64,000 bases of DNA from Zasmidium citrigriseum (GCA_002786025.1 NHNW01000002.1:992001-1056000), one strand, 5' to 3'. Shown: positions 8,629 to 20,149, counted from the first letter of the stretch. Numbers and translations are program-made. Notes: generated from the letters alone by a model not told the origin.

Positions 8629-10609
8629 ATGGTGAATGTACCTGGAGGGTCCAAGGGGTGTGCTACCTGCAAACGCCGCAAGATAAAATGTGGTGAGTAG
8701 CGCGCCTAGATTCGAGATACATGGAAATCCTGCTGACCATCGGCAGACGAAGCGCGACCAACTTGCCAGCGCTGCCACAAGTCCGGACTTACTTGTGATG
8801 GGTACGCCTCCTGGCCAATCAAAATTTATGGACTCGACAAAACGAAGGAAGAGCCCACGGGGAGAGCTACAAGCGAGTCGCTTGGTGGCTTTAATGCAGC
8901 CTTGCCGAGGAGAGCCCACATAGTCAGGGCCTGGTCGCCAGCAGATCCTACCGACCAAGTCGCATTGCACCCACGAAGAGAAGTTGTGCCACCTTCGCCG
9001 AATAGAGAAGCTCTTGCTAAGTCTTAAGCTGCAGAGCATCCATCTTCAATTTCTTGCTTCTCTTCTTCACAGGGAAATATTAGTCGACGATGTGTGTTTC
9101 GCCGCCTGAGTCTCATTCCTTGGACCATACTTATCACATCACAGATACCGGACAAATGGCAGCCTTGGCTCTTTGCGATAACACAACACGAGCACACAGG
9201 CGTAGCTTATCAGTCAGCTTCTGCATTGGCTGCCGTTCATTTTGCGAGTAAGTTCTGGATCGACCTTCGCACTTTTATCATCAGCTGAGAGAACAGCTGC
9301 GTTTGGCGGCTCTCCACAAGATCTCGACTTTGCACGGACACAATACGCAATGGCTATCCGGAGTCTATCTCTGAATATGGCGAATGAGGAACGGTCGCGT
9401 GATCCTGGAAATACCGCCGCCGTTCTCTTCCTCTTTTGGTGTGAGGTTGGTCCATCGTGACGGAGCATCGATGCTCAGATCGTTGTCTTATGCTGATTTC
9501 CGCGGACAGCTTGCCGTAGGTACACCGAATGATGACGGCTGGTTTCACCATAACACAGGCCTCACACGCTTGGTCGAGTTTATCGGACCGTACGGACACA
9601 AGAATTGGCTCTCAAGAAAGTAAGAATCCGACTTGAGTACTCTCATGGCGGGCTAATCATTCGCTCTGCCAATAGGAACCTGATGATGAGTCGCATGAAC
9701 ATCGCAAGTTGACTGAACCCATTCCATCGTTCTTCGGTATGACTTACAAAGGACAGATCTTCTTTGCAATGGAGCAGCGGAGACATACCTTTCTCGCACA
9801 ACCAGAGTGGAAGACCGTGCCATGGTCAAGCACATGGATTCCTAAAACACCCATCCAAAGACTATTGGATATCGCAGCAGATATACCTGGCTTGCTGGAA
9901 GACGTCGATACTCTGGACCGATCGACAGCCGCAAGCACGTCGAGCTCTCGGCTTGACCTTCACAGATTTATCTTGAGCACACTCAACGCGTTGTGCAAGT
10001 GGAGAATGGAGTGGGATCGATCATATCGTGACACAGCATTCGTCGTTCACAGCGAGTCTCACTTGCATCGTATTCTCTTACGGACCGAAACTCCCACATT
10101 GAAGACTTCACTGTGGTTTCACGACTTCACACGGGCTCATGAGATCTCCATCTACAACTCATTGCTCATCATCCTACTACATGTCATGGATGGACTCATT
10201 GAGCGGGAACAAATCGACGAAACAATCGAACGGACTGTTGAAGAACGAGTGGACTTGCCACACACGACTGTCCTCCTACTACCGCATGGCGGAATTACCT
10301 TACAGGAAGTTGCGGAGGAGGTCTTTCGTACCTTCAATTACTTCCTGGCCGGTCCCAATGGCGCTAGTGGAGCGCTTGCCACGTACTATGCGCTGTGGGC
10401 ATGGTGAGTTCATCAAGTCTTCTGAAAGCATGCAAAACCTACCTCCCAAGTCAGACCTTCGCAGCGAGCTGTTTTTGGTGGGTGGCTCAAGTCCTCGCTT
10501 GCGAGGGTCTGAGGACGACTGGCGCTACCCTGACATAGCGATGCCAAGACCGCGACAACACTTCTTGACGAACCTACCTCTTCTTTTCTATACAAAGATA
10601 TGTATATGA
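8629..10609 (+). pseudogene. Zn2Cys6 fungal-specific transcription factor, probably decayed
   Basis: The ATG at 8629 opens a zinc cluster split by an intron (8693-8746). The joined motif CATCKRRKIKC...CQRCHKSGLTC has perfect C-x2-C-x6-C-x6-C-x2-C-x6-C spacing. Later pieces resemble the fungal-specific TF domain: SASALAAVHF (about 9214-9246), FARTQYAMAIRSLS (about 9329-9370), GLTRLVEFIGPYGHKN (about 9560-9605), and a long open exon from 9676 carrying RRHTFLAQPEWKTVPW. A probable last intron runs 10406-10470, with a stop at 10607-10609. The pieces do not join cleanly. The frame stops at 9025 without a good donor, a GTAAGT...CAG pair at 9248-9284 would be only 37 nt, and the best donor at 9620 (phase 2) meets acceptors that are all phase 0. 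I therefore suspect frameshifts, though errors in my model or the assembly are possible. Confidence 0.55.
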
Positions 10610-11456
10610 GCTTGTAGCGCTCTTCGAGGCGACTAAGGGAATATAAAAATAAATATAGGTTTTTAGGCTCGTTGGTTCGTAGTAAAGCGAGAGGCCAAAT
10701 TACTAGTAAATCCTACTCAAGGACACGATTTCATAAAAACCAGTTTTACGGGCAGGTGTCTCGTAAAAGCGAACCGAAAAACCGACGAAAGGGTAACTTA
10801 ATAGGATATACATAGAGGTACAGAGCGTTTTTCTTAGGAATCGGACGTGTGTGTATGTTATACTCGAAGCCGTGCCTTAAAACCGCGATATTTATGTCAG
10901 GGTGCGACCACTTCGCCTCAGACGCTCCGCTTAGAAACCTCCACCATCCGCGCTAAACCTATATAGGCAGCCACCCAACATTGATTAAAGTTCATTAAAG
11001 GCAGCCTTCATTCGAGGTTTCTATAGGAGCGTCTGATTTAGGAGGTAGTGCAAAACCAGCTTACATCCAAGTAGCGAAGTCACACTGCCTCATGAGAGCG
11101 AAAGGAAAGCCATTGAGGGCACGTTATGGGGCCGTCTACGGAGCTTAGTACGATCGAAACCAGTGCTGGGCAAACAATATTCCACCAACGAGACTTCTTT
11201 ACAACGACTATCATTCGTCAAAGTCAGCCAACATTTGCGACCACCCGGAGTCACCCAATACGGGGAGTGATGAATGTACGTTATCGATGCGAGAACGACA
11301 GATGCTCATCATGTTGACGACGAAGATCAAAGAGTACGATTTATGCAATCAGACTGACTTCTTTCAACTCGTAGTAGTACGGCGACGGAGAATGGTGCAA
11401 GCTCGAAACAAATACCCCCAAAAAGCAAAAGCTCAACAACAGAGTTCATCGAATAC
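10610..11456. other. intergenic with TpA-rich degenerate repeat tract
   Basis: About 10615-11050 is A/T-rich, unusually rich in TpA, poor in CpA and without ORFs, unlike neighbouring spacers. This is compatible with an old transposon copy hit by repeat-induced point mutation. No transposon protein could be read. The right part (11050-11456) shows nothing distinctive. Confidence 0.4.
10918..11036. repeat. imperfect inverted repeat, about 23-bp arms
   Basis: TCAGACGCTCCGCTTAGAAA (continuing to 10941) is mirrored by GAGGTTTCTATAGGAGCGTC (11014-11036). About 21 of 24 bases pair, enclosing about 72 bases. The inner part also repeats GGCAGCC directly. It may be the ends of a very small element or a remnant fold-back. 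Confidence 0.55.
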
Positions 11457-12778
11457 TCAGTGAGCAATCATACTCCGCAGCCTAGCAGCCTCTCGAAGCT
11501 CATCATCGCTGGGCATGTTCACAATCAGCAGGTATAACACCTTCTCGCTAAGTCTTTGTCTCACACCACGGATCAAACCACCGCGCTCTCTTACCTCAGG
11601 CTTAGGCTTAGTCAGTGCCTCCCTTTCTTTCCTCTCCTTCTCCTTCTCCTCCCAATGCCGTCGACAAGGATCGATTGCACCACCTGACAGAACGCCAATC
11701 AGGCCGCTATGTTCAAACGTCGTGGGATCGGCGTATCGTCCTGCAAACTGTTGCTGTTGGACATTGAGTTTGGAATCAGGATTCTTTGCTGCATAGCTTC
11801 CTTGAGCTCGTCGATCGAAGTAGTCTGCCGTAAAGGCCATCGCGCGGGAGAAGGAATTGCCCTCGCCTTGATTGCGACTCTCTGGGAAGATCAAGGGGCA
11901 GACCTCGGGGATCTGCGCTTCTGTCGAGGTTCCGCTCGCTATCTTGAACCTCTCACGCGTCTCACCACTTGCAGCTACTGTCGCTTGAGAATCAAGGTCA
12001 AGAAGCTGGCCTGCTTCCTTCGAAGATGGATCGTATGTCATGATCATGGCGAAGAGTCCGTGAGGCTTGAAGTACGTCTCGTTCCACTTGTCCAGATAGT
12101 CGTTGGTCTTTTTGTTGACGTATAATTGCTTGGCCGTCTCGATCGAGAGGTGCACGGCCATAGCTGCGAAGTGAATCGTAATCGACGGACCGATGGCCGC
12201 GGCTTGGGCGATGTCTCCCAGTGCAACAGCTAGGTTGAGGACATTGAATGCTCCATTCTGCTTCGAGATATTGAAGCCATCGATGAAGTCTAAGAAAGTA
12301 TCTTGACGTACACCACAGTCTTCCAAAGCAGGGGCGTAAGCATCCAGGAACCCGCGAGCTTTGCTGTTCGGTCGCTTCTGCGGGATGATGATCGGGGCTG
12401 GAAGCTGTTTGTAAGAACCCAGGGTTTTAATGGGAGCTGAAATGCCATTATGTCCAGCATGAGACCCTTCTATAAACAGCCTGCTGTCTTGCTCATCCAT
12501 CGGTCTGAATCCCTTCTCATCGCGCTGAGCTGTTTCGACCCCAGAGAGATGAGCAGATATTTCGTTGTGAGACCCGTCATCGTGGATAAAGCCTAGATCT
12601 CCGAGTAAGTGAATCACTTCGAAATGCTAGGCACAAGTCTCGAATTACCTGGCGTTTGGACTGGGCCAGTGCCATACCCATTGCCGCTATCTTTCTTCGC
12701 CTTGCTGTGAGCATGTGCTTCTTGGCCGAGGCCAACAAGCACACCGACTCCTTTACCAACTCTTTTGATGATGGCCAT
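11457..12778 (-). CDS. conserved fungal protein of unknown function (423 aa)
   Basis: Exons on the minus strand are 12778-12649 and 12598-11457, with a 50-nt intron between. The joined frame gives 423 residues starting MAIIKRVGKGVGVLVGLGQE. The middle carries ARGFLDAYAPALEDCGV, then a helix-rich, glycine/alanine-rich stretch (VALGDIAQAAAIGPSITIHF) followed by VNKKTNDYLDKWNETYFKPHGLFAMIMTY. I recognise this arrangement from many uncharacterised filamentous-fungal proteins with no assigned biochemistry. The C-terminal third is charged (EEKEKERKEREAL) and possibly coiled. No signal peptide is seen. The internal hydrophobic stretch could associate with membrane. It diverges from the carboxylesterase gene at 13301. 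Confidence 0.78.
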
Positions 12779-13300
12779 AGTGAGATGTACTGAAGCGAGT
12801 TGTCAGGGAGGCAGAAGTTGGAAAGAGACGATACTGCTTTCCCAGAACTTGTAACTTGTTACCTCAACTCCAAGCAAAGTCGGACCAGCATCATGCCGCC
12901 ATGACAAAGTCATGGTACGACAACATCGTGCTTGAGTCTCTTCTTGCTGGATCTGCTTTGTGACGTTATGTTCATTCTTGTTGGAGTATTCCGGGGACAG
13001 ACAAGAACCAGCTCCAGGCAAGGCTGAGTAACTTTGTAAGCGGAGCCCGCAAAGCTAGCCCCATGTGGAAGAAATCGACGTTCATGAGTAGTCATTCTTC
13101 ACGACGCTATCGTCGTTCCAGGGCAGACTCGCAGAGCCGATGGCTGAAGGCTCTATTGCATCCGGCTTTTTACTTGCTGCAAGCGCTGCGTCCGTGTGGA
13201 AAGGAATTAGGGCATCAGGAGCGTCGTTTCAGTGACGTCTTCGGTATCTGAGGATAAGTATGGCTCGATCCTAGTTGACCGTCAGTTCAGTACAGAAAAG
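12779..13300. other. divergent promoter region
   Basis: About 520 bases lie between two divergently transcribed genes. No coding signal and no clear motif were recognised. Confidence 0.45.
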
Positions 13301-15336
13301 ATGTTATTGCTTCCCCTCCTCACCTTGTTCTGCACAGCTGTTGCATCCGCTTCAGCCGTAACGACTCGATCCGATGGCGGGAAGCGGTCCTCGTTGCAGG
13401 TCGATCTTGGCTACAGCATTTACCGTGGATACTATAACGACACTTCCAAGCTGAACACCTTCAAAGGGTACACTACGCCTTCGCGATTTTGTGATGCATC
13501 ACTGAAGTGCTGACGTCTGCCAATGTTAGGATCCGCTTTGCCAAAGCGCCAACAGGACGGTTGCGCTGGCAGCCTCCTCAAGACCCTACTACCGACCGCT
13601 CCAAGACGAACGATGCGAAGGACTACCCTCGACAATGTCCGCAGAGCGACAACAGCCGTCAGCCGCTGACACATATCACCAGTGAGGCCAATACGAGTGA
13701 GGATTGTCTGTTCTTAAACGTGTGAGTCTCCCTCGGTACTTCCAGCACTCGACAAGAGTTGAATGTTGCAGATGGACCCCAGGCGCCACGGAGGGTAAGC
13801 TGCCAGTGATGGTCTGGATCCATGGAGGTGAGGTCAATCCAAGGCATCAGTATCTTCGCCAGTTGACATTCTTGATCAGGTGGCTATGGCATGGGCAACG
13901 GAAGCTATGATTTCAGTTCGATGATCAACAACAACAATCAGTCCTTCGTCGGGGTCTCAATCCAGTACCGTGTAAGTGCATTTGTTTCGTGAGAGGCGAT
14001 ATCGCTGACCATGGCCAGCTTGGTGCCTTTGGCTTCCTATCCTCAGATGAAGTCCATCGCAAGGGCGTTGTAAACGCGGGTCTATTAGATCAACACTTTG
14101 CACTCCAATGGGTGCAGAAGTACATCCATCTCTTCAATGGCGACGCTTCCAAAGTTACCGTGGCGGGAGAGAGTGCCGGAGCTGGAAGTGTAATGCTGCA
14201 AGCCATGGCTTATGGCGGACGCAAAGAACCAGGAACTAACGAGTCGGAGCTGTTCGTCAATGCCTTCGGCGCCTCCCCATATCTGCCGCCGCAGCATGGC
14301 TATCAAGACTGGATTCCGTCGTCTGCGTACTACGCATTTGCCAATGCAGTTGGCTGTGCTCTTTACAACGCAACTGTTCCCGCATTCGAGTGTCTCCAGA
14401 GAGCGGATTCCAAGATCCTTATGAATGCCAGCATGACCATCTCACAGGCCGGAAGTTATGGCAGCTGGGCATTCGTACCCGTCACGGACGGCATTTTCGT
14501 CAAAGAACGGCCCAGCGTGCAGCTTAGCTCTGGTAAGATCCACGGTGTGAATGGCCTCTTCGGAAACAACGCCAACGAGGGCTACATATTCGTCCCGCCG
14601 AGAGGTCTGAGCACCGAGAAAGCGCTTGTGGAGTATCTGAAAGTTACGTTTCCGCTGTTCTCTGAAGCCGATATCAAAGCTGTCCTTGAGATGTACCCGT
14701 TGAAAGGTCCGATCAATCAAAGTGCGGTTGCCACGGGTCAGCAGCAACGTGCAAACATCATCTATGGCGAAGCTTCCATCAGTAAGAGTGCCGAACGACC
14801 GGCCATGACCGCAATCTCTGACTGACATCTCTGCAGTATGTCCATCTTATTGGTTAGCGGAAGCTTACAGCCGGAAATCTGCCTTGTGCGATGGTGAAGG
14901 ACATGGATACAAGTACCAATTCTCGGTCTCTCCAGGAATCCATGCTCAAGATCTTCCTGCCTACTTTCACACTGGACCATTTATGGCTCCGCCACTGCCA
15001 GTCGATTTCAGCACGGCTTTCCAGACGATGCTCGGGAACTTCGTCGTACACTCGGACCCGTCCATCACCAGTCTTGCAGCCAACGGCGTTACGACGGGAA
15101 ACAGTTCGGTCAATCCCATGAGCTCTTGGCCGCCTTACACGCAAGGCAAATCGTCTATGCAGATGAATCTCAATACAAGCTGTCCGGAGGAGTTGCCAGT
15201 GGCGCGGTATGGGCTGAAGTTCTGTCTTGGTGGCCAAAATAGGTTCGATCTGGTGAATGCTGAGGCTTGGGAAGATGGAAGAGGGAAAAGGTGCGATTTC
15301 TGGAGGATGTTGGGAAACGCGGTGCCGGAGAAGTAG
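13301..15336 (+). CDS. secreted type-B carboxylesterase/lipase
   Basis: Six exons, 13301-13467, 13530-13721, 13772-13827, 13880-13971, 14019-14781 and 14837-15336, close exactly into 589 residues. A signal peptide (LLLPLLTLFCTAVASASA) begins at the chosen ATG; a longer in-frame start at 13232 would bury it. Family landmarks in order are GIRFAKAP, the EDCLFLNV signature, the oxyanion-hole HGGG, the nucleophile elbow AGESAGAGS (Ser at about 221), NANEGY (likely acidic residue) and a histidine in FVVHSDPS. Members hydrolyse carboxylic esters such as lipids, plant esters or xenobiotics. Five introns, each 47-62 nt, interrupt the N-terminal half densely. The protein is probably extracellular. Confidence 0.92.
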
Positions 15337-15865
15337 GAAGCAAACCGCCCAGTGCTTACATAATTCATGTCTAGCCGGTCTCGTCTTAGACCGAACTCTA
15401 TCTTTCAGACTTCACCTGCTCCCATCCTCCTCGCAGGTCCTGTTTCAAGCTCTGACAAGATCGACCAACAGCAACATTTTCAAGATCCTTTCCATTGAGC
15501 ACACTAGCCACTCTGGCAACACCAGAGCCACAATGCTCTTTACGTGAGCAAGCTACGATCGATGCCGTGCATTGGCGTTGTGCACCCAACGGAGTCTCCC
15601 GCGCCATTGCTTTGAAATGAACAGCAAGTCGACACGAGCATCGAAGTAGACAAGATCGGAATGAGCTCTCTGGCGATGGTTTGCCGCTTGAGTCGAGAAG
15701 TAGCAAGTCGGGATGTCAAATGAAATAGCCGGAAAATTATCCGCCCCTCCAGTTTCCAAGTGGAGTCGGCACAGCAGCTCCGTCCAGATCGATCGCACCA
15801 CCGGCACAGAGCTCCGATGCCAACCCCTTCAAAACGCTCTTCGGGACAGATGACGGTGATTCAAC
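15337..15865. other. intergenic
   Basis: Nothing is recognised beyond the presumed 3' UTR of the esterase and the promoter of the dehydrogenase. Confidence 0.45.
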
Positions 15866-16984
15866 ATGAGCGGTACTATGACTGGCGCTGACCACCGTCC
15901 GGTGGTCTTGCATATCGGCGAGGCAATCAAGTACAACCATGAGTACTACCATGAGCAGTTCGCTCGCCGCTTCCGTGTCATTCACAATGAAAAACTTGAT
16001 CGAAAGTCCTTCATTGATGCCTTGAGAAATAAAGAGTACGTATGTTAAGAGGACTTCGCAAGACATGCTGACGAAATCTTCAGGTTCGGCGACTTCCACG
16101 CCTTATTTCGCCCACACTTCCAATCAGGCGGCGAAATGGGCCAATGGGACGAGGAGCTTATTTCTTTGCTCCCATCTTCCGTCAAAATCTTTGCATCCGC
16201 TGGAGCTGGTTTCAACTGGGCCGATGTTGACACCCTGGCGAAAAAAGGCATCTGGTACGCCAATGGTGCTGGTGCTTCAGATGAAGCTGTCTCTGATACC
16301 GCCCTGTACATGATTCTCTCTGTCTTCAGAAACTTCACCATGGCACAAATCGCCGCAAGAAAAGCAGATCCGGATGCCTTCACCAAGGCACATAAGCTCA
16401 TCGCCACAATCTCTCGCAATCCAAAGGGCAGTACTTTGGGTATAATCGGTCTGGGAAACATAAGCTTGAAGCTGGTCCGCAAGGCGCAGGCGCTCGGAAT
16501 GTCTGTCGCCTATTATGATGTATTTCGAAGAACGCCAGAGGAGGAGCTCAAACTTGGCATTGAGTATTTGCCCATGGAAGATCTTCTTGTCAGAGCGGAT
16601 TGTATCTCACTTCATGTGCCACTCAATCAGCACACCCACCACCTCATCAACACAGAGACTCTGAGTCTTATGAAAGATGGTGCGCGCATCATCAACACCT
16701 CCCGAGGCGAAGTCATTGATGAGGAAGCTCTGGTGGCGGCCTTGCAAAATGGCAAGCTAAGTGCTGCTGGACTCGATGTGCATTACAACGAGCCGCAGAT
16801 CGATCCGAGGCTGGCTCAAATGGAGAATGTCACTTTGACGACACACATTGGAGGCGGCGCGCTGGATACAAGAATCAACTTTGAGCTCAATGCGATGAGA
16901 AACATCATAGCTGTCGTTGGCGAGGACGGACATGTCATTGGGAAGCCAATCACACCTGTCAATAGACCCGTGGGATATGAATGA
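15866..16984 (+). CDS. D-isomer-specific 2-hydroxyacid dehydrogenase
   Basis: Exons 15866-16035 and 16084-16984, with a 48-nt intron, give 356 residues. The protein has the family layout: a split substrate domain around a Rossmann fold (LGIIGLGNIS, about 176-184), INTSRGEVIDEEAL with catalytic Arg at about 264, HYNEP with Glu at about 293, and TTHIGGG with His at about 311. The acid-base triad is therefore intact. One oddity is that the third glycine of the nucleotide loop (normally GLGNIG) is Ser184. Members reduce 2-keto acids such as glyoxylate, hydroxypyruvate or branched 2-oxo acids with NAD(P)H. The substrate is unknown. An MFS transporter of the allantoate-permease group follows 307 bases downstream on the same strand, suggesting coupled uptake and metabolism of an organic acid. 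Confidence 0.9.
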
Positions 16985-17291
16985 AGACGTGAAATCAATT
17001 CGAGTCTTGATCTCTTGCCAAGTTCCTACACCGTCGTGCAACGCCTCGGCATCGCCCAAGACAGAGTGCTGCATTTGCCCGCCGGGTAACGGCACGGGCA
17101 AGCCAGGTACGATGCATGGGTGGTCCCATGAGGTACTCCTGAAAGTGCGGAGAGTATGCAGGTCGGCGAGCCACCGTAGACGTCGGATAGTCCCCTCCGA
17201 TGCTCTTCACGACAGCTTGATATGCCCGTGGTGGTACCGGAGGAATCTGGGAACGGATCCATCAATTCCGTCAACGAATTTGCCTTGCAAT
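16985..17291. other. short intergenic between dehydrogenase and transporter
   Basis: 307 bases with no gene. The transporter frame extends back through it without family similarity, so the ATG at 17292 is preferred. Confidence 0.45.
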
Positions 17292-18923
17292 ATGGAGGAC
17301 AAGCTCAAGACGACTCATACTGAGGATCTGAAAGAGATCGCTCCTTTCAATCACGACATTCTCCCGTTACCCGACGAACTGATCCACTTAAGCAACGATG
17401 AGATCAAGGCACTCGAGCGAACGGCCGTCCGCCGTCTGGATACCTTCCTTCTTCCTTCTGTTATCATCTTGTTCCTCCTCAATATCCTCGATCGAAACAA
17501 CATTGCAAACGCCAAGATTGTCCACTTGGCAGAGGACCTCAACATGAGCAATGAGCAGTACAATACCTGCTTGATGATCTTCTACGTTGGCTGTGAGTGC
17601 TACTGCCGTGGCTTGCTTATTGTGCTCTAGGAGCAATGAACTGACGAGGTCATTCTAGACGTTCTTACCCAGCTCCCTTCCAACATGGTCATAACCCGGC
17701 TGCGTCCATCGATCTACCTTTCTCTTGTCGTTGCCGCCTGGTCGATCGTGTCTCTCTGCCAGGCCTTCACGACAAACTTCGTTGGCCTGCTCATGTCTCG
17801 CTTTGTCCTTGGACTGGTCGAAGGACCCTTTCTACCTGGGGTCTTTTTCCTGATGTCCTGTTGGTACACTAGAGCTGAGCTCCCGCCACGAATTGCATTT
17901 CTCTATGGAGCCAACATGCTTGCTTCATCATTTGGTGGATTGATCGCAGCAGGAATCACAAGTCAAATGGAAGGCGTACTGGGACGACCCGCATGGGCTT
18001 GGCTGTTCATCATCGAAGGCAGTATTACCCTGGCCATAGCTTTGTTGAGTGTACCTTGTATCCCCGACTATCCTCTGAAGACCAAGAGATTCTGGATCAC
18101 TCGGGAGCAGCAACTGGTCGTCGAATGGAAGATCCGTAACGAGAATGCCGGAATCTCGGATGATGACGAAGAGTCCATGGTTGATGGGTTGAAGCAAGCA
18201 CTTGCTGATCCCAAACTTTACATGTTCATCGTGCTGCAGATGGCACTGCTAACGGCGCAAAGCTTCAACAATTTCTTCCCATCGATTGTGGGGACTCTTG
18301 GATTTAACTCGACAATTACTCTGTTGTTGACGGCTCCGCCATATATGTTCGCCTTCTTCTGCTCGTTGGCCTTGTCGTTCCATGCGGCGAAGAGACAGGA
18401 GCGAGGATATCACATTGCAGCATCTTTGCTTGTGTCACTTTTGGGAAACTTATTGGTGGGTTGCGTTTTCCCTTCGGCGCATATACCATGCTGATCATGA
18501 TAGGCGATGTTCGTCAAGCCCCTCGGAGCACGTTACTTCTCAATGTTCCTCCTGACGGCTGGATCCTACTCGCCATACAATCTTTGCGTCTCCTGGCTGT
18601 CGTCTTCACTGCCTCGACCACGAGCCAAACGAGCTGCTGCACTTGCTATCATAAACCTCATGGGGGCAGGTGTTGCACATTTCTATACGGCTTACATGTT
18701 CCCTGATTCACAGAAGCCGAGGTACTATGTCGGCGGAGGAATCATGAGTGGAGCTTGTGTTGTATGTGCAAGTATGGCTTTGGGGATCAAATGGTACCTA
18801 AAGAAGCAGAACAAGATTTTGGAGGAGAGGGAAGAGCGGGAGGGACAGGACGTTGGCAAGGCTTTGCAAGGGTCACATGGCATGGGAGGCAGGGGTATGG
18901 TTACTTTCAGATACGTTACTTAG
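17292..18923 (+). CDS. MFS transporter, anion:cation symporter (allantoate/nicotinate permease) type
   Basis: Exons 17292-17592, 17659-18455 and 18504-18923 give 505 residues. A cytosolic N-terminus of about 55 residues leads into TM1 with the ILDRNNIANAKI motif that is typical of the DAL5/TNA1/FEN2 branch. QLPSNMVITRLRP, GLVEGPFLPGVFFLMSCWY and FIIEGSITL are further branch signatures. About 12 TM segments are expected, with a central loop around residues 215-265. The tail (LKKQNKILEEREEREGQD) is highly charged. Members move carboxylates or vitamins such as allantoate, nicotinate or pantothenate with protons at the plasma membrane. The neighbouring D-2-hydroxyacid dehydrogenase makes a hydroxy- or keto-acid a reasonable cargo guess. 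Confidence 0.9.
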
Positions 18924-19312
18924 AGAGCCAGGATCGCAATAGCCTTGCTCGAAATCCCAACGTATTCCTATGTGATGTCTGCCGTCTCCACAATCATCGC
19001 GAGGCCAATACCATTGGCAGCGGAGCACGTGAAAGTCCGCTAGCGTCTTGGCATATTACAATCTCCGGCAATCCCAGCGTCGCTCGAGACACAGTGTTTG
19101 AGACGCCTCAGTGGGCAATACTGATATTAGAAAATGTGTTTACAGTGGTACACAGCACAGAATAGTACGAATATTCGCGCAAGGAGGACCAAGTGACATG
19201 GCAATGAACACCAACTTCGTAGAAAAGACACGTACAGTCTAATTGTAGATCAAAGGCCTAGTACTCAAAAAAGAAGCCTTGGTCCTATCGAAATAGTATC
19301 CATCTGTCCACC
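18924..19312. other. convergent 3' region
   Basis: About 390 bases lie between convergent genes. No coding signal is seen. Confidence 0.45.
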
Positions 19313-20149
19313 TTACATCTTCTTAAGCCAAAGATGATGGCCATTTCGACGATCGATTCTCTCATCAAGGTCAAGATCCTCGCCTCGCACGGAGAGCTTG
19401 GGTAATGTTTGAAATTGAACACTTCTCGTCCAGCCAAAGAAAAGTGTCTCTCCCATTCTCACGAATCCGATGGATCTCCAAAAGGCTCGAGCGGTCCGCA
19501 TACTTTCTCTCCGCCATTGCTCTTTAGCTGCAGCAGTCAGACCGACGGTCTTGGCCTTGATCTCCCTCTCTGGAGGAGCTGGTATTACAAGAACAACAAC
19601 GGACTTCTTCGCAAGCCTTGCCTTCGCCGTGACCTCTTTCAAAATACGTGCAGCCATCTTTCTGCCCCAGCCCTGTCTCCGAGCATCATCGTCAACGTGG
19701 AATCTCTCGAATACCAAAGCCCATGGATTCTGATCCTTGGTGCCCCAAACCCCCTCAGCTTGATATTCGCTTTTCACACGTGTGCTGTCTTGTTCGAAGA
19801 TCTCCCAAAAGGCTTTCCGTAGACTCTCGGCCTTCTGCTGTGACTGGAAGTCTATCGTTGCGAAATCTCGTTCCCGGCGACGCATCAATTCTGATCTTAT
19901 CAGAATTGCACCTGCGTGGCACAAGATACGACTCGAGTAGTCCGAGCTAGGAGATGCGATCCCATCTGCTTTTTCAACTTCCACACCGACGAGTGATACC
20001 CAAGGCGTCCTCCGTTCCCTGTCTTGCTCGTGCTCTTCGAACCAGCCAAGGAAATCGTTATAGCGCATGCCGCTTAAGTCTTCAGTCTTGATGATGTCGC
20101 CAAACTCATTCTCAGTCTCATCGGTCCATTCAGAGTGATCCAGGTCCAT
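19313..20149 (-). CDS. GNAT-family N-acetyltransferase
   Basis: This is a single exon of 278 residues. The acetyl-CoA loop motif appears as VDDDARRQGWGRKMAARIL (R-x-x-G-x-G pattern), preceded by the strand ALVFERFHV. Motif B follows as ARAFWRSIGFVRMGET, the usual end of the GNAT core. The N-terminal 120 residues are acidic and less conserved and may bind substrate. Families of this kind acetylate small molecules, polyamines or proteins; which one cannot be said. There is no targeting signal, so a cytosolic or nuclear location is likely. The gene lies 510 bases downstream of, and in the same orientation as, a Zn2Cys6 regulator. Confidence 0.8.
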   Translation of the reverse strand: MDLDHSEWTDETENEFGDIIKTEDLSGMRYNDFLGWFEEHEQDRERRTPWVSLVGVEVEKADGIASPSSDYSSRILCHAGAILIRSELMRRRERDFATIDFQSQQKAESLRKAFWEIFEQDSTRVKSEYQAEGVWGTKDQNPWALVFERFHVDDDARRQGWGRKMAARILKEVTAKARLAKKSVVVLVIPAPPEREIKAKTVGLTAAAKEQWRRESMRTARAFWRSIGFVRMGETLFFGWTRSVQFQTLPKLSVRGEDLDLDERIDRRNGHHLWLKKM

